The translations under genes and the position numbers were made by a program. DNA of 63,189 bases from Pseudomonadota bacterium (lineage in GTDB: Bacteria > Desulfobacterota > Binatia > Binatales > Binataceae), in the NCBI GenBank assembly GCA_021324455.1, contig JAJPJA010000047.1, positions 1 to 63,189 of the forward strand. The letters run 5' to 3'. The notes under the pieces were generated by a model, which saw nothing but the letters and a program-made list of their open reading frames with translations, ran no database searches and was not told the origin of the DNA. Shown here piece after piece: positions 42,846-51,584 of this stretch. Each line of letters begins with the position of its first letter. The stretch's first letter is position 1.

Positions 42846-43377
42846 GCATCCGCTCCAGCTCGCCTATCCAGAAGGCATTCGCGATCAGGTGATTCATCGA
42901 TGCGTACAGCGCGGTCAGCGTCGCCGCGCCGAACACGACCGTAATCGCGTCAAGCATCTGCAGCGGACGGACGCGCTCCGGTCCGCCGATCGCCGCCGCG
43001 GCGGCGATCAGGATGGCGTTGCGCGCCAGCAGCCATCCGCTGAGCGTCTGGCGCAGCGCCGCCCCGAAGCATCCGCAATCGATCTCGCGCCGTCCGCGCG
43101 CCAGGTTTATAGCGATGGCGGCGCTGAACATCGCGATCAGCAGCGCCGCTGCGATGGCGGCCGGCTCGCGGGTGGCGGAGATCAGCAGGCCAATCGCGGC
43201 GGATGCTTCCAGCACCGGCACGACCACCGCCGTCAGCCATGACCATCGACGCGGCAGGATGCGATAATTTTCCACCGCGGCGGCAAAGCGGCTGAGTGCG
43301 GCCAGTTTGATCGCGGCGGAGGACGCGAACAGTATCGAAAGCGCCGCTGCCAGTGTCCATTTCAGCGCAGGATCCAT
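42838..43377 (-). CDS. MauE-like membrane protein
   Basis: A 179-residue integral membrane protein with four TM helices and the conserved CGCFG motif (Cys101 and Cys103) following an ARGRREID stretch. That signature is typical of MauE and related DoxX-like redox partners, which work with MauD in maturing the amine dehydrogenase light chain. The order E then D on this strand keeps the E-D pair found in BEDA operons, although it points toward the A chain instead of away. The ATG is at 43377. A role in membrane electron supply to MauD is proposed by analogy. Confidence 0.9.
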   Translation of the reverse strand: MDPALKWTLAAALSILFASSAAIKLAALSRFAAAVENYRILPRRWSWLTAVVVPVLEASAAIGLLISATREPAAIAAALLIAMFSAAIAINLARGRREIDCGCFGAALRQTLSGWLLARNAILIAAAAAIGGPERVRPLQMLDAITVVFGAATLTALYASMNHLIANAFWIGELERMRG

Positions 43378-43604
43378 CGCCAGCTTTCATATAATGCCGG
43401 CGGCTGCTTTTTTCCATCGAAAACGCGGTCCGCAATGGGGATATCGGAACCAGGCACGGCGCACCGGGATGAGCGAAAATTCCGAAGTGTCGGGCGGGCG
43501 CGCCGCCCATCCGAGGACAACATGGAAGCTCCAGCAACAGAGGGGGCGGCCGTTTTGAGCTGCCCCACTCCGTCGCTGAATTCAACCGCACACGGAAATC
43601 GGCC

Positions 43605-44198
43605 TCATTTCGGCGGCTTGGGGCCCAGCGGTTGGGTCGGGCCCTTCCTGACCGCGGCGAGACGGCGCAGATGCGGCTCCTCGCGCTGGCGCAGGTACTC
43701 GCGGAACTCCGGCAGGCTCGCGTACAGCTGCACGAAACCGCTCGGGCTGATGCGGAAAATATGCGCCTGGGTGGCGGCTTTTACGGTAAATTGACGCGGC
43801 AGATTGCGCCGCAGCAGCGCTATGTCGCCGAAATGGTCGCCCGGCCCCAGGCGGTCGATGATTTCGCCGCCTCCGTCCGCTTTCTCGGCGATCAGTTCGA
43901 CCGTACCCGATCGGATGACGTACACGTGATGCCCGGGGTCGCCCTGGCGGAATACGATCTGGCCCGCACTGAACTCCTCCAGCACCATCGCGCGCTGCGA
44001 GAGCATCGCCACGATCACGAACAGGACGATTCCAATCACGATCAGTCCCTGCGCCGCGCCAAATCCCAACAAAATGTAGGGATTGAGCGTAACCACCGCG
44101 GCGATTCCAACCACCGCCACGGTCGCTATCATGACCTGTGCCGCCGCCAGCACCCGCGCGGGCCAATCGCCCCGGATCAGTTCCTGGATGGGCGCCAT
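43605..44198 (-). CDS. Membrane-anchored cyclic nucleotide-binding domain protein
   Basis: A 197-residue protein with two N-terminal TM helices (VLAAAQVMIATVAVVGIAA; GFGAAQGLIVIGIVLFVIVAML) and a cNMP-binding jelly roll: FSAGQIVFRQGDPGHHVYVIRSGTVEL and LGPGDHFGDIALLRRNLPRQFTV. No helix-turn-helix and no ion pore follow; the tail is short. The phosphate-binding cassette GDHFGDIALLRR lacks nothing obvious, although whether it binds cAMP, cGMP or another ligand is unknown. It begins one base after the tetraheme gene stop, so it may sense or gate a redox complex. Confidence 0.88.
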   Translation of the reverse strand: MAPIQELIRGDWPARVLAAAQVMIATVAVVGIAAVVTLNPYILLGFGAAQGLIVIGIVLFVIVAMLSQRAMVLEEFSAGQIVFRQGDPGHHVYVIRSGTVELIAEKADGGGEIIDRLGPGDHFGDIALLRRNLPRQFTVKAATQAHIFRISPSGFVQLYASLPEFREYLRQREEPHLRRLAAVRKGPTQPLGPKPPK

Positions 44199-44199
44199 C

Positions 44200-44886
44200 T
44201 CAACTGGCCTTCATCGCGGCTTTCGGACGGCCCGGAATCAGGTGGCCGGGCACGTGACAGTCGGTGCACAGGGTTTTATCGGTAAGCAGGTCCCTGGCGA
44301 CGACTCCGCCCGGATCGGTATGGGAATCCTCCTTCATGAACTTGCGCGCGCCGTTGTGGCATTTAAGGCACAGCGCATTGGGAAACGGCAGGCTCATCTT
44401 GATCGGAACCGTGTACGTGCCGGTCAGCTCGCGCCAGGCGTCCTTGAGGCCCAGAAGCTTGGCGCTGAAGGTGCCATGCACGCCGTAATTCGCGTGGCAG
44501 GTGTAACATTCTTCACCCGGCGCGAAGCGGTCCTGGTAATGGGTCGCGGCCAGCGACTTGCCGTCGGGCGCGGTCAGATCGCGCACGTACGGATCCATCG
44601 AGGCATGGCACGACGCGCAAAACCGCTCCTGTTTGGAATATTCGAAGATGGTGAAGTTGCCAAACGGCAGCAGGAACAGCGGGAAGATGCACAACCCCAG
44701 CAGATGCAGCCACAGCGCGTTGCCTTCAGTCTGCCGCCCCCGATAGACGATGAGCGAGGCGCCGATGCAGCACAGTATCAGAAGGCACAGAACGAAGGTG
44801 AAGACGATGTTCCATTCCAGCGCCGTTCCCCACTCGAGGAACACGCCGTGAACGCCTCGCATCTGATGCCAGACTTCGGTGAACAT
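44200..44886 (-). CDS. Membrane tetraheme cytochrome c (NapC/NirT-like)
   Basis: A 228-residue protein with two TM helices (about residues 29-48 and 58-76) and four heme motifs: CASCH 90-94, CYTCH 127-131, CLKCH 173-177 and CTDCH 207-211. Spacing and the ERFCASCH start resemble NapC/NirT/NrfH quinol-oxidising cytochromes, though those usually have one TM; here a second is present. The likely role is passing electrons between the quinone pool and periplasmic cytochromes. It is followed at one base by the cNMP-binding membrane protein and preceded by a monoheme cytochrome c. Confidence 0.92.
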   Translation of the reverse strand: MFTEVWHQMRGVHGVFLEWGTALEWNIVFTFVLCLLILCCIGASLIVYRGRQTEGNALWLHLLGLCIFPLFLLPFGNFTIFEYSKQERFCASCHASMDPYVRDLTAPDGKSLAATHYQDRFAPGEECYTCHANYGVHGTFSAKLLGLKDAWRELTGTYTVPIKMSLPFPNALCLKCHNGARKFMKEDSHTDPGGVVARDLLTDKTLCTDCHVPGHLIPGRPKAAMKAS

Positions 44887-44962
44887 CGATTCGTACGCTG
44901 TGCGGCGGGGACGGCCGCCTCGCTCCGCCCATGCGCGGCAGCGCGCCGCGCCGGCATTGCGC

Positions 44963-45319
44963 CTATTTGGCCAGGGATCGGATGAACGCCAGCAGGTCCT
45001 GGATCTGGGCCTCGGTCAGTTTGCCGCCAAACGGCGGCATCACCGGCGAGCTTCGAACCGCCTTGCCACCCTTGGTGATGATATCGACGATCTCCTTATC
45101 CGACCATTGTTTCATGACTACCGGCCGGGTCCAGTTGACCGGACTGGAAGTGGGATGGAGTTTCTCCAGGTCGGGGCCGTTGCCCTCGCCGTTCTTGCCG
45201 TGGCAGCGGGCGCAGCGTTCGGCGTAGATTTTCGCGCCGGCCGCGGCGTCGCCCGCCGCCCGCGCCGGCTCAACCGATACCGCAATCGCCAACAACAGCA
45301 TCAGGATAAGCCCAAGCAT
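44963..45319 (-). CDS. Monoheme cytochrome c
   Basis: A 118-residue exported cytochrome c with signal peptide (LGLILMLLLAIAVSVEPARA). The heme motif is CARCH near residue 35, followed by GKNGEG, a class I cytochrome feature. PVMPPFGGKLTEAQIQDLLAFIRSL at the end provides the Met ligand and the final helix. The start ATG at 45319 is chosen because AAGGAGG precedes it closely. It is the first gene of the cytochrome-tetraheme-cNMP operon and could shuttle electrons between the amine dehydrogenase cytochromes and the tetraheme protein (inference). Confidence 0.92.
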   Translation of the reverse strand: MLGLILMLLLAIAVSVEPARAAGDAAAGAKIYAERCARCHGKNGEGNGPDLEKLHPTSSPVNWTRPVVMKQWSDKEIVDIITKGGKAVRSSPVMPPFGGKLTEAQIQDLLAFIRSLAK

Positions 45320-45427
45320 CCTGCCTCCTTGCAAACCAATGATGTAAAAGTGCCCGCGCCGGTTGAATCAGGCGCGCAGCGAACCGCACAGGCGTGACCG
45401 ATGCCGCACCGCGGCGCGGCATCGCGC

Positions 45428-46567
45428 TCACAGCGCCAGGGATTTGGCCACGGTCTCGCGATGAATCGGCGCGTTGCCGAAATTAGCCTCGCCGGCCAGG
45501 GCCCGCCGATGGAACAGATGCATGTCATGCTCCCAGGTAAATCCGATTCCGCCATGCACCTGGATGGCCTCGCTGGTGACGTTCTTGCCCATGTCCGAGG
45601 CGTAGGCCTTGGCCATCGGCACGGCGGTCGCCGCTTCGGCCACGCGTTCATCGACCGTCCAGCAGGCGTAATAGGTCAGGGAGCGGGCGTTCTCCACCGC
45701 GACCATCATATCGACGCATTTATGCTTGATCGCCTGGAAGGCGCCGATCGGTTTGCCGAACTGCACGCGGGTTTTGGCGTAATCCACCGACATGTCGAGG
45801 GCGCGCTGCGCGGTGCCGACGATTTCCGCGCACAGGCCGGCGACGGCGATATCCAGGGTGCGGCGCAATATCGGCCATCCCTGATTCTCCGCGCCCACCA
45901 ACCCGGCGGCGTCGACCTCAACGCCGTCGAACTTCAGATGGCAAAGCCGCCGCGTCATGTCCACGGTTTTAAGCTGCGTGACGCTAAGCCCCTTGGCGTC
46001 GCCCGGCACCAAAAACAGGCTGAGCCCCTGCTCGGGATTGGAGGCTTGCTGGGTGCGCGCTGCCACGCCGATGCAATTGGCGACGTGAGCATCGGGCACG
46101 AAGAGCTTTTCGCCTGACAGCACGTAGCGATTACCTTTCTTTTCCGCTTTGAGCGCGATGCCGCCCGGGTCGAAACGGCCCGAGACTTCGGCGATCGCCA
46201 GCGTGGCGAGCAGGTCGCCGGCGGCCAGCTTGGGCAGCAGCTCCTTCTTCTGCGCCTCGGAACCGCCCTCCAGGATGAGCGGCACGCCGAGCAGGGCGGT
46301 GGCAAAGAACGGTCCGGGAAGAAGCGCTTTGCCCGCTTCCTCCATGATCACGGTGATATCGAGAAAGGTGCCGCCGGTGCCGCCGTACTGTTCGGGAATC
46401 AGGAGTCCGGGCCATCCGAGTTCGACCAGCTTTTGGTAGAAATCCTGGTCATGAGCGGTATCGTGCGCCATCATCTTGCGCACAAACGTGGTCGGACAGT
46501 TGTCGGCCAGAAAACGCCTGGCCGCGTCCCGCAGCATTTCCTGCTCTTCAGAAAACCCGAAATCCAT
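45428..46567 (-). CDS. Acyl-CoA dehydrogenase
   Basis: A 379-residue flavoprotein of the acyl-CoA dehydrogenase family. Segments DFGFSEEQEMLRDAARRF, LLIPEQYGGTGG, SGEKLFVPDAHVANCIGVAAR and QVHGGIGFTWEHDMHLFHRRA are typical. The start is the Met before DFGFSEEQ. The enzyme oxidises an acyl-CoA at the alpha-beta position and passes electrons to electron-transfer flavoprotein; the chain length and substrate are not apparent. It has the same direction as the upstream alpha/beta hydrolase but no tight coupling. The catalytic base lies in a region I cannot place with certainty. Confidence 0.93.
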   Translation of the reverse strand: MDFGFSEEQEMLRDAARRFLADNCPTTFVRKMMAHDTAHDQDFYQKLVELGWPGLLIPEQYGGTGGTFLDITVIMEEAGKALLPGPFFATALLGVPLILEGGSEAQKKELLPKLAAGDLLATLAIAEVSGRFDPGGIALKAEKKGNRYVLSGEKLFVPDAHVANCIGVAARTQQASNPEQGLSLFLVPGDAKGLSVTQLKTVDMTRRLCHLKFDGVEVDAAGLVGAENQGWPILRRTLDIAVAGLCAEIVGTAQRALDMSVDYAKTRVQFGKPIGAFQAIKHKCVDMMVAVENARSLTYYACWTVDERVAEAATAVPMAKAYASDMGKNVTSEAIQVHGGIGFTWEHDMHLFHRRALAGEANFGNAPIHRETVAKSLAL

Positions 46568-46653
46568 CGATGCTCCTCCAACCAACCGCGCCTGCGGCGG
46601 TATCCTTTTCAGCTACCTGCAAACATACAGCGGCGCAAGCCCGCGCCGCGCGG

Positions 46654-47565
46654 TCAAAAACCGATGCGGCCGAAGAATTGTTCCAGCTCCTTGACCATCG
46701 CGCGCGGGTTGTCGCCCTGCACGGTATGGCCCGCGTCTTCGATCCGGACCCATCGCGCATCGGGCAGCGCCGCGGCCAGCTTCTCCGCGTTGGCGTCGGA
46801 GAACACGTCGCTCTTGCCCCCGCGCATCACCAGCGCCGGGCACTCGATCTTCCTGACGTCGTTCCACAGCGCCCGGATCGCTTCCATATGATCCTCGATC
46901 CTGCTCATGCCCGAGCGCATCCGGTTGGGGTCCCACTTCCAGGTCCATTTGCCGTTGGGCAGCTGACGCAGGTTATGCTGCAGGCTGCGCCGCAGCAGAG
47001 TACGATCGCGGCGCGGATTGAACTGCATCGCTTTGTCGATGAACGCGTCGATCGATTCCGCTTCCGGCGTGTCGCGGATGAAATCGCCGATACGCCGGGT
47101 GCCGCCGATGTTCAGCTCGGGGCCGACATCCACGATCACCAGTCCCGCCAGGCGCTCGCAGCCGCGGCCGGCATAGACGATCGAATTGAGACCGCCCATC
47201 GACTGCCCGATCATCACGGTGCGATCGATCCCGAGTTGGTCGACAAACCCGGTGATATCCTCGCAATGATGCTCATGGCTGTATTCGTCGGCCCAGTCGC
47301 TGTCGCCGTGGCCGCGCTGGTCAAGGGCCAGGCAATGATAGCGGTCGCGCAGCGCCAGGCATACGACGTCCCAGGTGTGGGCATTAAGCGCGCCGCCATG
47401 CAGAAAAACCAGGGGCGGCCGGTCCTCATTACCCCAATCCAAATAATGCAGACGCAAAGCGCCCACTTTGATGTCCCGATCCTCGGGCAGGACGATTTCG
47501 GAGACCCGCACGCCGGAGATTTCGACGGCCATTTTCAGGTGTTCGAGTTGTTCGGCAGGATCCAT
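46654..47565 (-). CDS. Alpha/beta hydrolase
   Basis: A 303-residue alpha/beta hydrolase. The oxyanion segment FLHGGALNAHTW, the nucleophile elbow GQSMGG and the histidine in DAGHTVQGDNP are present; the acid is in MRGGKSDVFSD. LDQRGHGDSDWAD is the conserved turn of the esterase/dehalogenase type. The N-terminal 45 residues are unusually charged and precede the core strand. ATG at 47565 is preferred; a GTG six codons earlier is possible. It runs in the same direction as the acyl-CoA dehydrogenase downstream (86-base gap). Substrate unknown. Confidence 0.9.
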   Translation of the reverse strand: MDPAEQLEHLKMAVEISGVRVSEIVLPEDRDIKVGALRLHYLDWGNEDRPPLVFLHGGALNAHTWDVVCLALRDRYHCLALDQRGHGDSDWADEYSHEHHCEDITGFVDQLGIDRTVMIGQSMGGLNSIVYAGRGCERLAGLVIVDVGPELNIGGTRRIGDFIRDTPEAESIDAFIDKAMQFNPRRDRTLLRRSLQHNLRQLPNGKWTWKWDPNRMRSGMSRIEDHMEAIRALWNDVRKIECPALVMRGGKSDVFSDANAEKLAAALPDARWVRIEDAGHTVQGDNPRAMVKELEQFFGRIGF

Positions 47566-48055
47566 AGGGAGACGGCCTTTCACGCGAGATAAGCTGCGCG
47601 CGCTTTCTTATAACAACCGTTTGGTGGCTCGTCCAGAAATGCCTCGGGTGTACCGCGTCCGCGAGCAGCCGGAGAGCGCAAAGGCTTCGGTCTTGACGAA
47701 TTGCACCGGGAGGCCGCGCCGGCAGCGGTTGCACCGATGCCGCAAGTCTTCCGGAGCCGGCAGCGGCGCGCCGAACCCGACTTATCCGCGCCGGCGCCTG
47801 TCAGTAACAGTTAAAAATGTCCGCTCCATAAGCAGTTAAAGATGTCCGCGCCAGCGCCTTGAAAAATTTGCGCAGGTATGTTTACTAGGCACATTGTTCC
47901 CCCTACCGGCACAGTTTCGGGGAGATTCGCTGCGCCTGCGCGGGCGGCGCAGGTGGCGGGTTGTCGGTCGCGGGGCTGTCCGTTGGGGATATTTTGCGTG
48001 CTGTCCGGCTGGCTCAAAACGCCGCCGCCGGAGGCCAGAAGCGAGCGGCTAAACG
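47566..48055. other. 490-base intergenic stretch with a short direct repeat
   Basis: No convincing gene. At 47808-47824 and 47833-47849 lie two near-identical 17-mers, CAGTTAAAAATGTCCGC and CAGTTAAAGATGTCCGC, 25 bases apart and in the same orientation. Such repeated motifs occur at ends of some insertion sequences, so this may be an old transposon scar, but I see no transposase remnant. The RND gene starts at 48056 with no clear ribosome-binding site. Confidence 0.6.
47808..47849 (+). repeat. Two 17-base direct repeats
   Basis: The units CAGTTAAA[A/G]ATGTCCGC start at 47808 and 47833, with one mismatch. The period is 25 bases. They could be paired binding sites upstream of the RND exporter gene or a remnant of an insertion-sequence terminus. 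Confidence 0.6.
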
Positions 48056-50470
48056 GTGAACGTCCACAATTTTGGCGAGCTGGTCCTGCGCTTTCGCCGC
48101 GCCATCGGCGCGGTACTGATTGCCGCCACCCTGGTGATGGCCTACTGGGCGGCGAAGGTGAACATTTCCACCCGGTTCATCGACTTCTTCCCCGCTGAGC
48201 ACAAAAATGTCGTGCTCGCCAAACGCTTCCATCAATTCGGTGGCGCACAAGCCCTGGTGTTGATGCTCCAGGTCAAACAGGGCGACATCTTCAATCTCGA
48301 TACGCTGCGCAAAATCCAGGAGATCAGCAAGGAAGTCGACTGGCTGCCCGGCGTCAACCATCAGGAGGTGTTTTCGCTTTCCTCCTACCGGATCGCTTAC
48401 GCGCAGGCGGTGCCCGGCGGACTTAACGTCAAGCCGTTCATGTATCCGTCGGTGCCGGAAACCGACGCTGAAATCGTCGCACTCAAGCAGCGCATCTTCG
48501 CTCATCGCGAGCAGTTGCGCCATCTGATCAGCGACGACAACAAGAGCACGCTGATCAGCGCGTCGTTCAACGAGGACGGACTGGACTACAAGGAGTTGTT
48601 CAAGCGCATCCGCCGCATCGTAGCCGCCAACCAGGACGCGCGGCACGACATCTATATCGCCGGCGAGCCGGTGGTCCGCGGCTACGATTACTACTACCTG
48701 CCGTCGATCATCGGCATCTTCGTGCTGGCCTGCCTGATTATCGTCCTGGTGCTGTACGCCAACCTGGGAGCGTACACCTCATGGTGGGTTCCGGTGCTGA
48801 CCGGCTCATGCTCGGCGGTGTGGGGCATGGGCTTTGTCGGTCTGATGGGCTACGGGTTCGATCCTCTGATGCTGGTGGTGCCGTTCATCCTGACGGCGCG
48901 CGACATGAGCCACGCCATCTCATGGCAGCGCCGCTATTACACCGTGCTCAACGAACTGGAGGATCGGCGCGCCGCGTGCGTGAAAACCGCCAACCTGATG
49001 CTGGTTCCGGGGCTGGTCGCCATCGCGGCGGATATCACCGGGATCGTCTTCATCTCGTTCTCCGGGATTCCGGTGCTCGATCATATCGCGCGCGCGGGCA
49101 CCGTATGGCTGGGCGCAAGCCTGCTGATGGTGTTCGTTTTCCAACCGATCCTGATGAGCTATCTGCCGACGCCGCGGCATACGTGGAACTTCGAGCGCAA
49201 TCGCGAGTTGGCGCGTCATCTGGAACCCTTTGTGGAACGGATCGTGGAAGTGCCGGTGACGCCGGGATGGACCCGCAGGCTGCTGGTTTCGGGCGCCGCC
49301 GGCCTGCTGATCCTGGGCGTGGTATCGGCGCTGAAAATCCAGGTCGGATACAACCATCCGGGCACTCCGCTCTACCGGCCCGACGCCAAGGTCAACACCG
49401 ACGCCGAGGCCATCGGGCGGAAATTTCCGGTCGATGAGGGATGGGTGCTGCTGACCACGCCGCCGTATCCTGACGTGCAGTCGGTGCTGGCGCCCAATAT
49501 GCTGCGGCTGGCCGACCACATGCGGGCGTTTTTGCTGCGCGACCCCGCCGTCAAGCAGGTCATATCGTTCGCCTCCACCGTGATCTGTCCCTTCAACCAG
49601 ATGTTCCACTACGGGCATCCGAAATATTTCGGCATCCCGCACAATCCGCAGCAGGCCGGCAACCTCTGGTATCTGTTCCTGGGCGGCACCGCGCCGGGCG
49701 ACATGGAGCATTACATCTCCAACACGGAGGCCAAGGAAACCTGCATCCGGGTCATGCTCCGCGACCATACGGCGCCGACGCTGGACCGGATTCAGCATCA
49801 GATTGGCGCGTTTCTGAAGGCGTACTCCGACGGCAAGCCCGACTATTCCAGGATCCTGGTGAGCTACATGGCGGGTCCGGCCGGCTTGTACGCCGCCGCC
49901 GACGAAGTCCTGTACCGCGTGACGATGGTCAATATCGGCCTGGTGCTGGTCTGCCTGTTTATCTTCTGCACCGCGCTGTTCGGATCGTGGCTGGCCGGAT
50001 TCCTGTTCGTCTTTTCCTGCGTGCTGGCCAATTTCACCGCGTTTATCTACATGTACCTGTGCGGAATCCAGCTCACCATCGATTCCGTGCCGGTGATTTC
50101 GCTCGCGATCGGTTTGGGTATCGATTACGGCATCTCCACGGTTTCCTCGATGCGCGCGGAAGTGATGGCCGGGCATCAACTGGATGACGCCATACGGGTG
50201 GCGCTGAAGAATGCCGGCGAGAGCGTGCTCAGCACGTTTTGCGTGATGATGGGCGGAATTCTCCCGTGGGTCTTCTCACCCGCCCAGTTCCATCATCATA
50301 TGGGCATGCTGCTGACCATCCTGCTTGCCACCAACGTGCTGGCGGCGATCTGGATCGTGCCCGCGTTCATCTCGTGGTCGGGGCCGGGATTTATCACCCG
50401 CCACGAATGGTCGCGCGAAGACGCTATCGAAAGACGCATCGCCCCCGCGGAAGGCCTCGCGGTGAGCTGA
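48056..50470 (+). CDS. RND/MMPL-family exporter
   Basis: An 804-residue transporter of the RND superfamily (MMPL-type, predicted exporter). Two repeats are evident, each an N-terminal TM helix, a periplasmic loop of about 200 residues and five further TM helices. The first cluster (LPSIIGIFVLACLIIVLVLYA onward) includes LMLVVPFILTARDMSHAI, and the second IDSVPVISLAIGLGIDYGI with the Gly-Asp core typical of proton-coupled RND proteins. Likely exports a hydrophobic molecule such as a lipid or hopanoid (inference from the family in similar organisms). The start is GTG at 48056. Confidence 0.9.
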   Translation: MNVHNFGELVLRFRRAIGAVLIAATLVMAYWAAKVNISTRFIDFFPAEHKNVVLAKRFHQFGGAQALVLMLQVKQGDIFNLDTLRKIQEISKEVDWLPGVNHQEVFSLSSYRIAYAQAVPGGLNVKPFMYPSVPETDAEIVALKQRIFAHREQLRHLISDDNKSTLISASFNEDGLDYKELFKRIRRIVAANQDARHDIYIAGEPVVRGYDYYYLPSIIGIFVLACLIIVLVLYANLGAYTSWWVPVLTGSCSAVWGMGFVGLMGYGFDPLMLVVPFILTARDMSHAISWQRRYYTVLNELEDRRAACVKTANLMLVPGLVAIAADITGIVFISFSGIPVLDHIARAGTVWLGASLLMVFVFQPILMSYLPTPRHTWNFERNRELARHLEPFVERIVEVPVTPGWTRRLLVSGAAGLLILGVVSALKIQVGYNHPGTPLYRPDAKVNTDAEAIGRKFPVDEGWVLLTTPPYPDVQSVLAPNMLRLADHMRAFLLRDPAVKQVISFASTVICPFNQMFHYGHPKYFGIPHNPQQAGNLWYLFLGGTAPGDMEHYISNTEAKETCIRVMLRDHTAPTLDRIQHQIGAFLKAYSDGKPDYSRILVSYMAGPAGLYAAADEVLYRVTMVNIGLVLVCLFIFCTALFGSWLAGFLFVFSCVLANFTAFIYMYLCGIQLTIDSVPVISLAIGLGIDYGISTVSSMRAEVMAGHQLDDAIRVALKNAGESVLSTFCVMMGGILPWVFSPAQFHHHMGMLLTILLATNVLAAIWIVPAFISWSGPGFITRHEWSREDAIERRIAPAEGLAVS

Positions 50471-50494
50471 TTCGCCCTTCCCCCCGCGGTTTTT
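50445..50494. terminator. Hairpin with T-run at the end of the RND gene
   Basis: CCGCGGAAGG (50445-50454) can pair with CCTT (50476-50479) and CCGCGG (50484-50489), with a four-base bulge; five T residues follow at 50490-50494. It overlaps the RND stop region and precedes the convergent cyclase stop. Plausible intrinsic terminator, but the stem is imperfect and partly inside coding sequence. Confidence 0.4.
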
Positions 50495-51449
50495 ACTTGA
50501 TCGCGACCGCGTTGGGCGGCGAGGCGATGCCGCCCTGCAGGTTCAACGGAGCCGACACCAGCATGAACTCCGCTACGCCGTCGCGCGCGCAGTCAGCCGC
50601 CAGTTCCTCGAGGTCGAACATCTCGCCCAGCGGCAGGCCGAGCAGAAACAGCGCGCGATGGTGCAGGATGCCTTTGCCTTCGATGGGCGTCGGCTCCACG
50701 CCGGGGCAGTCGGATCCGATCGCGGCCGCGCGGTTGTCCCACAGCCATTCCACCAGCTCCGTGCTGCGTTCCACGCCGATCGATTTGCGCCTGGCAGCGC
50801 CGCGTTCCTCGATCGAAGTCTTCAGATAGGCCTGCATCCATCCGGTGCGCACCAGCACGATTGTGCCCGGCTTCAGTTCGGCGCCAAATTCGCGCCCCGC
50901 CGCCTTCAACTCCGCGGTCGAATAGCTCTCGTCGGTGAGCGGATCGGGTACGCGGCCCCGCTCCGTGCAGTAGCGAAATACATCGATAAGTACGCCCCGT
51001 CCCACGAATTTATTTTTCCATTGGTCGATGCCGAGTTTGCCGCCCGGACCGCTTTTGATTTCGTCCAGGCGGGTGCCGTTGTAAAAGAGCTTGTCGCGTT
51101 TGCGCCCGTAATGCGCGTAGCCGTCCCACTGACTGCCTTCCTGCGTGTTGTAGTTGTCGAGTACGTCGTCGAGCGCGGAGAATCCGACGTCGAAGTAATC
51201 GCGGATGCTGTGCCGGACGGGTTGGCGGATGGGCGGCGGCGCGGCGAAGCCGATCGGCGCGTCGAGCCGGAACACGCTGCCCTTCTTCACCAGGGCGGCG
51301 GCCGCGACTACTCCCTCAGGAGTGAGAAAGTTCAGACATCCCAGCTGATCGTCGTCGCCGAACACGCCCCAACTCGATTGCGGCGGCGCTCCGGGTCTGA
51401 CCGGCAGTTGCGCGAATCTGGGAATACGCTTCCAATCGATCCTGGCCAT
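50493..51449 (-). CDS. Cyclase family protein (kynurenine formamidase-like)
   Basis: A 318-residue metal-dependent hydrolase of the cyclase superfamily. It opens MARIDWKRIPRFAQLPV with DDQLGCLNFLTPE, and the metal region reads WDGYAHYG, the longer-form equivalent of the HxGTHxD of bacterial formamidases. Conserved parts GVLIDVF, GTIVLVRTGWMQ and PIEGKGILHHRALFLLGLPLGEMFDLEELA occur in order. AGGGGA precedes the ATG. Family members cleave N-formylkynurenine or open lactone-like rings; the target is unknown. It is divergent from the Dabb-like/LLM operon at 51585 and may share a regulatory gap with it. Confidence 0.85.
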   Translation of the reverse strand: MARIDWKRIPRFAQLPVRPGAPPQSSWGVFGDDDQLGCLNFLTPEGVVAAAALVKKGSVFRLDAPIGFAAPPPIRQPVRHSIRDYFDVGFSALDDVLDNYNTQEGSQWDGYAHYGRKRDKLFYNGTRLDEIKSGPGGKLGIDQWKNKFVGRGVLIDVFRYCTERGRVPDPLTDESYSTAELKAAGREFGAELKPGTIVLVRTGWMQAYLKTSIEERGAARRKSIGVERSTELVEWLWDNRAAAIGSDCPGVEPTPIEGKGILHHRALFLLGLPLGEMFDLEELAADCARDGVAEFMLVSAPLNLQGGIASPPNAVAIK

Positions 51450-51584
51450 GTTCAATCCCCTGTAAGGCGGCTCGCCTTGTTGTAGGGCAGCCGCGTTCGG
51501 GCGGCAACCGGAAAGCCCGGCGCCGAGCCTTGCCGTGCCTGCGCGGGCCGTGATATGGCCGTCTCAAACAAGGAGTGATTTAAG

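Noticed and set aside
47566-48055. Transposase gene fragment around the 17-mer repeats
   Set aside because: No frame shows a DDE or other transposase motif; only the paired repeat remains.
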